Assembly: GCA_034696485.1 (NCBI GenBank)
Contig: JAQIWT010001277.1
Span: 1 to 11,549 of the forward strand
Direction of reading: 5' to 3'
Length of the DNA: 11,549 nt
Origin: Isohypsibius dastychi
Taxonomy: Eukaryota; Tardigrada; Eutardigrada; Parachela; Isohypsibiidae
Numbering within the stretch: the first letter of the stretch is position 1; each line of letters starts with the position of its first letter. The translations under genes were made by a program, and so were the position numbers. Positions 1 to 7,944 of the stretch are shown here, piece after piece. Under the pieces are notes generated by a model, which worked only from the letters and a program-made list of their open reading frames with translations, searched no databases and was not told the DNA's origin.

Positions 1-45
1 CCCGGAATAATCGAATTTTGGCCCCCCCCCCATCATCGCTCAGTG

Positions 46-101
46 TGTCGTGAGCGCCTGCTCACGATGCTCTGACCAACACTCCTTGAGCGATCGCTCA
101 A
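46..101. repeat. Cluster of GAGCG-type palindromes
   Basis: Two hairpin-forming sequences lie side by side. At 48-55 and 60-67 there is an 8-bp inverted repeat (TCGTGAGC and GCTCACGA) around a 4-base loop. At 86-101 there is a perfect 16-bp palindrome, TTGAGCGATCGCTCAA. Further GAGCG or CGCTC words occur at about 37-41 and 111-115. This is probably part of a dispersed repeat or a transposon end. No target duplication could be recognised because the window starts here. Confidence 0.6.
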
Positions 102-239
102 ACATTCTAGAGCGAGCAAACCTCTCTGTAAGTGACACCCATTGAAGAAAAAACCGTTCAAACTGATCTGAGCTCAGGATCACCATTCATGAAAAGTTCT
201 GCATTAGACTTCTGTACACGGAATTCTGAGATTACTTAC

Positions 240-1412
240 AAACGGGTGGGTCCCAGAAGCGGCAAGATCCAGCAAATCTTCTTTTTATCCGTTGTACTGC
301 TACGCCGATTTGCCTCAGTCTGGAACCAGAACGAGATGAATCAGAAAATTGTAGCGATTGTGAGTGGAAGTGCGACAAAAAGTGATGTTAGCCAGAAATA
401 GACTGTAGCGCCTGAATTGATGTATTCGGCGAAGACACTCCATACATCGCTCCCATAATCAAACAAGTGCAATGCAAATACCACACCGAACTTCAACAGC
501 ATCCATAATTTGAACTTCCAAGTTGGACCCGAGAAGGTATCTCCGTCCAATTCTTTGACTATACCGGCCATTGGATTACATCCCGTATCCTGAACATGAA
601 GCTCAATAGAATACAGAAGTCTGAATGGTTCAGCCTTAACGTGGCGATACATGGTGGCTACTGCGGAATCCCGAAAACCCAGCTCGAATGAAAATGGTAA
701 CCCAATACCCGGATTGCTCATCCCCACTATGAAATCGGAAATATTCTCAGGGTCGCAAACTAGGCGAATGTTTACGGTCTCGAAACTGCCACCATTCTGG
801 ATGAAAACGGGAAACTTGATGAAGGCCACCCATCCATCATAAAAATTCAATGAACACGGGTCCATGACTACGTTTTCAGGCTTCGATAAAATCGAGAAGC
901 GTGTCAAGGTTTCCGAGGTGAGATCGTTTCTTGCGACCACGATGAATGGTAGCGGTGTGGATGTCATCAGTCTGACGAAGTATTTCTTGAGTGAATTTCC
1001 GAAAAGTGTAATAACGTGTCTGGTGAAAAGGTCAATATTGAATTCAGTTGTTGAAGCGATGGCGTCAACGGCTCGCTTCACGTTTATCAATTTGAATGAT
1101 CTGGTGGAAAATATCAGCCGAGAAAATAGTTCCACTACAGTACGAGCTGTTGAAATATCGATGTGGTAGAACTGAATAAATTCAGCCGCAAATTCAGCCT
1201 TCCATAGTTCTCGTCCTTCCCAGTCCACCTCTTTCCACGCTTCCCTGTATAAAGAGCATGTATACAAAATGTAACTATTGTGTCTTGCAAATTGCTCCCA
1301 TTACTCACATATCAACGTCGAAAAACCGAGTGAAGATCGTATTCAGATCTGTGGGCTTGAAGAGAACGCTCTTCTCACCAACATCATCTTTTTCAGGTTG
1401 TTCACCTTCCAT
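240..1412 (-). CDS. Xkr-like membrane protein with long unknown N-terminal region; interrupted by TGA; 3' end off window
   Basis: Two exons are modelled on the minus strand. Exon 1 is 1412-1309, starting at ATG 1412, the first Met after an upstream in-frame stop. It ends at donor AT|GTGAGT. The intron is 64 bp (1308-1245), ending TTATACAG. Exon 2 runs from 1244 to donor TT|GTAAGTAA at 240/239. Both junctions are phase 2. Residues 1 to about 275 are mixed alpha/beta-like, mostly soluble and unrecognised. A hydrophobic segment at about 281-296 is followed by DYGSDVW (297-303) and a second segment at about 315-335. This fits the TM1, D-x-G-x-D-x-W, TM2 pattern of Xkr proteins (plasma-membrane or apoptotic phospholipid scrambling family). 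TGA at 343-341 then interrupts the frame. The same frame continues with FISFWFQ, a charged linker and ILPLLGPTR, resembling the Xkr 'FSFRWF ... LLQLGP..R' stretch. It could be a pseudogene, a null allele or a base-calling error. The family call rests on motif memory only; the remaining helices would lie beyond position 1. Confidence 0.58.
341..343 (-). other. In-frame TGA inside Xkr-like coding sequence
   Basis: The codon follows the residues TIATIF at the end of the second predicted helix. The reading frame stays open for 33 more codons, with family-like sequence, up to a strong splice donor at 239. A single-base change from a sense codon such as TCA, CGA, TGG or GGA would explain it. No splice donor that would remove it was seen nearby. 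Confidence 0.65.
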
Positions 1413-2924
1413 TGCATTCAGTGGTATTCGTTTGCCGGTGCTCGAGTGTCGGAACAAAACCAAGCTATGGACTCACCAATTAATCATCTCCATACGTGAT
1501 CAACAGAAAAAAGGAACAACTGCCACAAATATAAAAGAGGCCAGAGACTCGATTGTTCTTAGAAAGAGCAGAATCATATACGATCAAGCTGAATGGCAGA
1601 TAAGATAAAAGGTCAAAACATAAGGCACAGAATATCTGAGACAATGGAGAAGGATATCGTTCTTGTCAGACTGTGTCACGCTACTGTATGTACGAGTAAC
1701 TCGAAAAAAATTTTTTGGATTTTTTGATAAGAGGAATAGTGAAACGAGGTAGTGGTGGGAAGCTGCAAACCTGACCGAAAAATTGGACCTGGGTCGGATG
1801 AGGTTTATCAGAAGGAGGTGAAAGGCATCAGACTACGTACGACAGAGTAAAACCCAACACCGTAGAATACAGGACCCCCCCCCCCCCCCGCCGATAAGAG
1901 AAGACCAAACGACTACACAGCTGGAAAATTGAAGCAAGGAGACTTCGAGGTCGTTGCAGAAACGAAGAAAAGCAGGCAGTTTTGAGGAACATGAACTGCA
2001 GAGGGCGATGAACTGACTGAGAAAGCAAAGTTCAGAATGAGTTTACTCACTTTGCTCTTCTATTCTCTCTTCTATTCCTTTACACAGGTCACAAGCGTAG
2101 GAGCTAACCAACAACATTACCGTAACAAGGGTGAAAGTTTTGACAGAATCTCGAGCTTCTGGAACCGATATCGTTTTTATCCTCAATGTTTTCCATATAG
2201 CAGGTTTTCATCAAGTAGAGAACCTCACTAGACTCTGATCTGCTCAGGTCGGCTTTGCATCAGAACTCCTGTTCACTCGGATCTCGAATGCGAATCTAAA
2301 ACTCGCAACCATAAACTGAAATATTCAGCATGTATGATTTTAGATTTCACGTAATTCATTATTTTAATTGAATAATACATCTTTTAACAACCAAGCGTTT
2401 CTTCTATCGTATAACCAATTCAGTAGGAACTCCTCAATTTCTTCTAACCATGATTTTTACTCTCGAGTTAAAAAGGTAGTGTTCTACGTTTAGATTCAGA
2501 AAACCAGGGTCTTACAGTTTGAAAGAAGAACCACAACAACACGTGATCTTGCGAAACCACCGTCTCTCCCCCCCCCCCCACCCCTCCTCCGTATTTCACG
2601 TCACTAGTGTCAATCACCCCGCAAAACGTGGACTTCCAGGAATTCCTAACTAACCCTGTGTATTTGCTCTGTTTCAGGAAATTCACCATAATATCCTTCA
2701 GTAAACCCCCTTCTTCATAAGAATGGGACCAACGGCTTGTTTTTAACCAGTCCCAGCCATCAGCACTTCACTTTCGAATTAGCCCCACAATAAAACTCAC
2801 AAAATAATGTGATACCGTGGTGTCAAAACTAACGATAATAAACGAGGGGGGGGGGAAGGGGGTCCGAAAAGCCCGTTTTTTTGCAACGTCATATATGGAT
2901 GGCCCCTTAGTAACGTGACAACCA
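1413..2924. other. Non-coding stretch, no convincing gene
   Basis: This region lies upstream of the Xkr-like gene, so its promoter should be near 1413-1600, but no clear TATA or initiator could be assigned. It contains a run of 15 C at 1875-1889, 12 C at 2568-2579 and 10 G at 2846-2855, plus an A/T run near 1705-1725. A 64-codon ORF at 2037 starts with a hydrophobic stretch like a signal peptide but has no splice partner or recognisable domain. Nothing else stands out. Confidence 0.5.
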
Positions 2925-3722
2925 ATTCAGAAAGAAGTTGACCGTTTTCACGCCGTCAGCCCCTTGAGTGTTCCACTCTTCCCTGACTTTGTCGTCAGCT
3001 CCCTCGATGTTCGTACCAAACACAACTGTGGTTTCCATGTACTTACGTATAGACCTCCCGCGACCTGTCGTGACCCCGTCAACGATTATATTGATGAACG
3101 CCATTCTGTCAACTGATGGCGCAGTTCGTCTTGTTACTCAGTGTGGGAAAGGATGTTCCAAGGCAAAGATTTATCTCAAACACGCCTACCGCTTTATTCC
3201 AAAGCGTTCAAGGGACTGAAGTCCGCTTGGCTACCAACTCGGCAATCAATTTGTTTTGATATTGTTCACCCGATTGGTTCGCGTTCCTCTGCACACTTGA
3301 TTTACCAGCCAAAGATCTTGTTTTGCTGGGAATAGGTAATGACTCCGTGAACCAAACCCTCAGCCTCCCACCTAGGAAATTCCACGAATCACCTTCGTTA
3401 ATGCACGCTGGCTCCTCCGCCAATGCGGCAAGCTCCAAGAGCTACAAACCTCATTAAAATTTTGCAGTTCGCCCCAAAGTGGTTACCAGTTGGTCGAGTT
3501 TTCACCCGGCGTCTCATCAACCAAATGGCCGAGGCCTGTTTCTAGCAAATCATCACATTAACAGCTGATTTCTTCCTTGACATTGTTTGGTGGCAACAGT
3601 TTCGTTCGAAATGGAGAAGCACAGCCTCTTTCCTCTCAATCAATTGCTTGTTCGATGGGGACTGGGTTAATGATTCAAAAGCCGTTAGGCTTCACTTCAC
3701 GATAAGTTCTCTTTACACATAA
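2925..3722 (+). mobile_element. Decayed DIRS-type retrotransposon, RT/RNase H remnant
   Basis: Motifs of the reverse transcriptase of tyrosine-recombinase retroelements (DIRS/Ngaro/PAT) occur in the right order across shifting frames. VNDYID is at 3078-3095. GAVRLVTQCGKGC and AKIYLKHAYRFIP lie in 3118-3204. FDIVHPIGSRSSAHLIYQ and then FCWE lie in 3255-3332. ARWLLRQCGKLQELQ is at 3403-3447. GRVFTRRLI is in about 3495-3521. ITLTADFFLDIVWWQQF starts at about 3552. The frame changes at least three times, and a TAG at 3543-3545 interrupts the connection/RNase H part in frame. The segment that should hold the YxDD catalytic box, between FCWE and ARWLLRQ, is reduced to about 70 bp. This is a dead fossil. 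No terminal repeats and no tyrosine recombinase domain were found around it. The RT assignment is strong; DIRS versus Ngaro or PAT is not resolved. Confidence 0.75.
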
Positions 3723-4384
3723 TTCAGCTAAAGATGCGTGCAACAGCTCATCGGGTTTACCGTTGAAATAAGTGTGGAAATCCGAAGGATTCTTCAATCG
3801 CTTGATCAACTAGCTTCTAACTTGCGAAAAGGCGAGGTCACCAGCCACAACTGTTAGACATATTGGCGAAAATGGACACGTAGAAACCGCATAAAAAGAT
3901 GGACACGTGCATCAAGCTGAACAATTTTGCAAGCAACTGATAGAGCGGGAAATTCAGAAGGTTTTAAAAGGCACGTTTGCACTTGGCTTTCACGCAACGC
4001 TTAGAAAACCACCGGGGTCGGGAAGATGAACGCATCAGAAGATATTCGTGGTTCGCTATGAGAGCAGACCATCATTTCGTGGAAATGGTTTTCTAGCAGA
4101 CAGCATGCAGATCCTTGAAACTGTGTATGTTTTTACAGCGGAGCTATCTGCTGGACTTTTGCTAGTGTGGATGTCATCATGGAACGCGATTCACTTCCAA
4201 CCACCAACCGGATGGTCACGCTGAACGGTAGGAACGTGCAGGGACCAGAAACGAGCTGAGGACACTACATCTAGCTAGACGAGACGCAGTTCTGGCAGAA
4301 ATGCGAGCAATCAGCCAAGTGCGAGCTGGTGACCTTCGGAACAGGACGCAAAGTAGGCTTCTGATGTCTCAGTCATATCAGTGA
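3723..4384. other. Non-coding, possible further decay of the retroelement
   Basis: No long ORF is present. A 50-codon open stretch at about 4231-4383 (plus) is rich in Arg, Glu and Leu and ends at TGA 4382-4384, but has no recognisable domain. The word GGACACGT is repeated near 3873 and 3900. The downstream part of the DIRS element would be expected here, but tyrosine recombinase motifs were not seen. Confidence 0.4.
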
Positions 4385-4657
4385 GCACACAATCACAACA
4401 AGCGAGGCATTGGACGCCCATCTATGAGGAACAACCAAAACTACATCGCAATGGTGGGCCTGTGTATTGAAGAAAGAAGATTCGACGGTTCGAAGTGGAC
4501 CAAGAAGAAGAAAGGATTTTTAGTATGTAGTCTGACCTGTACCAACGACATGAGCTGCAAAGTTGCAGCTTACAAGAAGACAAAGAATGAAGAACATGGA
4601 CGTTCTCAGGAACGTATGGGACCCAAATTCATTACATTTTCACGAAAATTCAGTTGA
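4385..4657 (+). CDS. Unrecognised ORF with weak zinc-finger-like Cys pattern
   Basis: The frame opens after TGA at 4382 and has its first Met at 4424. It is basic, with GRPS near the start, then GSKWTKKKKGFLVC and a C-x3-C-x5-C arrangement before KVAAYKK. The spacing of aromatic, Lys and Cys residues vaguely recalls FLYWCH zinc fingers, which occur in MULE transposases and in some host proteins. The terminal His pair of that fold is not evident. It may be a transposon-derived fragment, one exon of a gene, or chance. No clear splice donor fixes its end. Confidence 0.2.
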   Translation, partial: AHNHNKRGIGRPSMRNNQNYIAMVGLCIEERRFDGSKWTKKKKGFLVCSLTCTNDMSCKVAAYKKTKNEEHGRSQERMGPKFITFSRKFS

Positions 4658-5455
4658 AAATTTGAATGAAAATGTTCTCATCTGTTTGTTTATTCTACAA
4701 AGTAATTCTTCACTGTGCCTGGCCTTCATCTTAGGGATTTTTAGGCCTCATCTTATCGTAATCTCTCGCATACCGATGAGTAGTTGATGGCTAGAATCTC
4801 TCCAAATGGAACTAAGAATAGAGGTATATTTGAAAAATGTGTAGCGAACACTTTCGCTGTACGACATGCACAGTTCGTACGAACAGCAAAACTGCTGTAC
4901 GGAGACAAAATCTTAATCTGCCAGGCAAACTCCCCAGAGGCCAGTCAGTCAGTGCCCGCACAGGCGATGCTAGTCTACAGGGATACGTTAGCTCACGATT
5001 CGGAATTTCCAATTTTCGATTCTAAAAGTTCAAACAAAATGAGTGCAACAAGACAGACGTAAAGCGAGTCATCCCAGAAAACATCAATAAGCGATTGCAG
5101 TATTGACATTTCAGCGGATTGACACGGTGGTTTATCATTTTGCTTTCTTGCTTTTGCTTTTCCTGCGTGATTGCCAGCTGTTTTAAAGTTCTCTGTTTTT
5201 GATGGCTTTTCTTACGCAGATCCGAAATGATTCACAACATAATGTTTAGCAGTCCGCCCGACTTCTATTCTGTTTTTGACCACGGAACGGATAGCATTTC
5301 CAATGTCAGATAAAGTGAGCAGAATTCCCGAATTCATACTGTACGGCGCATCCAAAATCCGTAATTTTTGGAGATAATTTCAGAAACTTTTAATCGTGTT
5401 CTTGCTCAGTATTTGAAACTATAATATAATAAGTTGATAGCTACTGAGTTCTTTG
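4658..5455. other. Non-coding stretch downstream of the F-box gene
   Basis: A 92-codon ORF at 4784-5062 (plus) begins at a non-ATG codon and shows no domain, splice context or family resemblance. The rest is AT-rich, with T-rich runs near 5135-5215. Nothing further is supported. Confidence 0.4.
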
Positions 5456-5461
5456 TTTATT
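5456..5461 (-). terminator. Poly(A) signal AATAAA of the F-box gene
   Basis: TTTATT on the plus strand gives AATAAA on the minus strand. It begins 9 bases after the TAG stop at 5473-5471, implying a very short 3' UTR, as in compact animal genomes. Confidence 0.45.
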
Positions 5462-5470
5462 GTCTTCTTG

Positions 5471-6910
5471 CTAATCAAACAATGAATCGTAATAATATTC
5501 AAGGACATCTGCAGTAAATTTGGATACATGACCCCCACCAGCAATATTCATCAGAACATCGGCCCAGTTCTCCTCCAAATAAAAGTGCCTGAAAAAGATA
5601 AAAAAACAAATCGCAATGACTGATTATTATCCAACGTAACTGCATTCTCACCTGGAAAGTACCCCTGCCCATTTCTGAATTTGATCTTCATGTCCATTTC
5701 TGAATTTGATCTGCAGGGCTCGCAATAAGTTTGATTGCTTTTCAGTCATCGGTCCGGATTCAGAGAAGAATATTCCCGCCACTTGCTGGGACCTGGATTT
5801 GGTATTGTCCAAAATTAATTCTTCAAAATAGAGAGAAGGTCCGGGGACACGAAATCTTATATGAGTAAGCTGCGTAAGCTCGAAGCGGAGCATTCGTACG
5901 CTTCTCGTAGTCAATGGACGGTCAATCCCACCCCTCATCGATAGACAAACTTGCCAGTTGTTGAATGTAAAGTCGACTTTCGAGAAATCTATCCCTGCGT
6001 TGAACAGCTCTTGAAACACATGTTCTAGTCCATTATTCCTGAAGCTTCCTGCCAACCCGCCCCACTTCGTGTCCCATCCCACTCTCGGGATACGACCTCC
6101 ATCAAAGTAAATCGATTCAAGATCTGAGTCGGCCAAATTGTCGATGGCAGTTCGGCAGTATTCCCCAATCGCCCATTCATTGGTCAGGTTATCTGGAATC
6201 TGGATGTAAATCTGAGTCCGGAGCTTCTTTACTCCCTGTAGGATATTTTGCCATCCTGTGCAGACACTGCCGAAAAAAGTACAATTATGATTTTGTTGAA
6301 AACTTGCTTAATATTTCACCGTTCAATTTTCTTGCGGTCAATGGAGTGAATTTTCATGAAAATTGTCGTCATCACTTCTGGTGGGAGATCGTGGATATGC
6401 CTGAAAGAAATGACAGGTCAGCTTGCACCAGACTGGAGTTTTGACTGAGTTAACTTTGAATTACAATGATGCCTTTATCTAATCAGCAATGCACTGACGT
6501 GTAAGATGGAGAGCAACCACGAAATTTTCATCAAAAATTTCAGACAGAAGCATTTTCTAAAATTAGTTCTTCCAGAAAGAATTTTCAATGGACATTTCAA
6601 TAATTATCTGAGTTCCAGATGGTCACAATTCTAAAAAGCAACAAATTCGTATGGCTTACGCGCTCTGGAAGCTGGGACGCTTTTGACGAGATTCCGGACG
6701 TATTTCTTCTCCCAGAGAACTCTCAAACTTGCGCCCTTCTGAACAGAAGAATGGCAGCCCATCATCATTTTGCGCAATATTGTCGTTGGTTTCCGACATT
6801 CTGCAGACTTCGTTTGGTGCGTCGAAATGTGAGGTCTCTGTGAAATATCGCCGATCTTCTTTCTCACCGTAAATAAATGACATACCATAAATATTGTAGT
6901 CATAGATCAT
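5471..6910 (-). CDS. F-box protein, four exons, about 354 residues
   Basis: The exons on the minus strand are 6910-6660, 6400-6320, 6266-5652 and 5588-5471 (stop TAG). Donors are GC|GTAAGC, CG|GTGAAA and AG|GTGAGA. Acceptors are TTTCTTTCAG, TTTTTTCGGCAG and ATCTTTTTCAG. Every junction is phase 2 and the frame stays open throughout. Exons 2 and 3 join into a textbook F-box at about residues 87-119: LPPEVMTTIFMKIHS, then DRKKIERVC and GW, matching LPxEVxxxIF...VCxxW. F-boxes bind Skp1 and place the protein as a substrate receptor of SCF ubiquitin ligases. The acidic, polar N-terminus (1-84) looks disordered. Residues 120-354 should be the substrate-binding part but match no repeat class (LRR, WD40 or Kelch) that I can name. 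Start ATG 6910 follows an in-frame TAA directly. Exon 1 and its 259-bp intron are the least certain; exons 2-4 are well supported. Target unknown. Confidence 0.8.
5669..5712 (-). repeat. 19-bp direct repeat inside F-box exon 3, period 25
   Basis: The 19-mer CCATTTCTGAATTTGATCT occurs at 5669-5687 and 5694-5712 on the plus strand. The period of 25 is not a multiple of three, so on the minus strand the two copies are read in different frames, giving QIKFRNG and then DQIQKWAG. Confidence 0.85.
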
Positions 6911-6913
6911 AGG

Positions 6914-7183
6914 TTATTGTATTATCTTATTTGTACATACGAAGGCTGGGCGTTCTGAAACGACGTTATTGATATGCACTGCAGCAACCGTATCTCGTCG
7001 GTACAAAGTGCACATAAGTAGATTTCGATATCCCCGTCGGAATTCCCCATGGCTAAAAAACTCGGACTCGCAGGGAATGATGTAGGAGTAGGAACCTTCA
7101 GCAGAAAATGGCAGGCTACCGGTCAACTCGGATATGATTGCTGCCAAACCGGTCGAAGTCAGACTTAAGCCCAGGTTCGACAT
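6914..7183 (-). pseudogene. ORF with GPCR helix-8-like tail, probably a gene fragment
   Basis: An 89-codon frame runs from ATG 7183 to TAA. It contains YIIPCESEFFSHGEFRRGYR followed by NLLMC. The FRRGYRNLLxC part resembles the cytoplasmic helix 8 that follows TM7 in rhodopsin-class GPCRs, with a palmitoylation-type Cys. The usual NPxxY motif is not intact and no upstream helices were found. A MITE sits only 17 bp upstream of the ATG. A GTATGT donor-like site at about 6939 could end the exon in phase 0, which does not fit the F-box exon that starts at 6910. It is either the last exon of a receptor gene, a broken fragment, or chance. Codon content looks coding-like. Confidence 0.3.
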
Positions 7184-7208
7184 GTGTGTCGAGCCAAACG
7201 CTTTCTAC

Positions 7209-7371
7209 CAGACTTGTCCCGAATATCTTTGCTTCGGAAAAAATAGCCGAATTTCCCGAATCGACCGAATATATTCGGTTCGGTTCGGTTTGGGAGCTCC
7301 AATGATTCGGTCGGAAAATTCGGGAATTCGGACGATTTGGTCGGGTTCGGGACTTTTCGGTACTCGGGAGA
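7209..7371. repeat. Left subterminal CCGAAT/ATTCGG array of the MITE
   Basis: Several CCGAAT words come first, then ATTCGG, TTCGGT and TTCGGG words in the opposite orientation. The array begins within the terminal repeat itself, which ends CCCGAAT. Confidence 0.75.
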
Positions 7372-7549
7372 ATTTTTCTCGAATTTCACAATAAAACACA
7401 AAAAATGATAGTCTGAAGCGATCAAATCGTAATTAATTCGTCCACATTTTGTTTAGATCGAAAAACATTTTTTTGTCAAACCGTCTGGAGTCTTTTTGAG
7501 ACTCACAGTTTTCTGGGGTAAGAATCAGCGGCTGAAATCAATCGGGTTT

Positions 7550-7703
7550 TTGAATATTCGGGATTTCTTAAAATTCGGGTTTCGGTCGGGAAAATTCGGG
7601 ATTCGGGGAAACTCTCTTATATTCGGTTCGGGAAATTCGGGAAAAATTTCAAACAATTCCGTTCGGTTCGGGATTCGGGGTTTCACGATTCGGGACAAGT
7701 CTG
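7550..7703. repeat. Right subterminal ATTCGGG array of the MITE
   Basis: About ten ATTCGG or TTCGGG words lie almost all in one orientation and end in the right terminal repeat. The central part, about 7372-7549, is largely free of them. Confidence 0.75.
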
Positions 7704-7944
7704 CTTTCTACTCTTCAATGATCCAAAACAGACGAGTTATTTATTTTTCAAGTACCTGAAGCATTCGCCTCAAATTTATCTTCCTTCCAAATGAATTTGT
7801 TTTTATTGCTTTAACAAGAGTCATTGTACGAGCGGTTTACGGGGAACCCTCCGTATAGAGCTTAAGATGCAGCTCTTCTCCACAAGTATGAGATTTGACA
7901 ACGATTGTAGCAGGTCAAATCAGTGGTTTGACGAGGTTCAAAAC

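Larger units (their letters stand above)
7209..7703. mobile_element. hAT-like MITE, 495 bp
   Basis: The left end CAGACTTGTCCCGAAT (7209-7224) is perfectly inverted at the right end, ATTCGGGACAAGTCTG (7688-7703). The ends start with CAG, as many hAT ends do, and are flanked by a perfect 8-bp target duplication. The element encodes no transposase. The ORFs inside it are products of the ATTCGG-type repeats and should not be annotated. It is therefore a non-autonomous element mobilised in trans by a hAT transposase. The perfect ends and duplication suggest recent insertion. It lies between the GPCR-like ORF and the non-coding DNA to the right. Confidence 0.82.
7201..7711. repeat. 8-bp target site duplication of the MITE
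   Basis: CTTTCTAC is present at 7201-7208 and again at 7704-7711, directly abutting the outer ends of the terminal inverted repeats. Eight-base duplications are typical of hAT-superfamily insertions. Confidence 0.85.

Noticed and set aside
341-343. TGA as a selenocysteine codon
   Set aside because: The surrounding protein is not a selenoprotein family and no SECIS element can be assessed because the 3' end is outside the window.
651-1169. Plus-strand ORFs of 63 and 101 codons
   Set aside because: They are antisense shadows of the Xkr-like coding exon, which has better splice support and family-like motifs.
2037-2231. 64-codon plus-strand ORF with a signal-peptide-like start
   Set aside because: The hydrophobic start is all there is: no domain, no splice partner and T-rich low-complexity sequence underlies it.
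2907-3438. Minus-strand ORFs of 65 and 76 codons
   Set aside because: They lie opposite the DIRS-type RT motifs, which read only on the plus strand.
4784-5062. 92-codon plus-strand ORF
   Set aside because: Non-ATG start, no recognisable motif and no splice or poly(A) context.
6631-6903. 90-codon minus-strand frame ending YEFVAF as the first F-box exon
   Set aside because: Its phase at the GTAAGC donor leads to a stop in exon 2; the frame starting at 6910 joins correctly.
7165-7759. Several ORFs rich in EFPN/RFGIRG-like repeats
   Set aside because: They are translations of the ATTCGG arrays inside the MITE.
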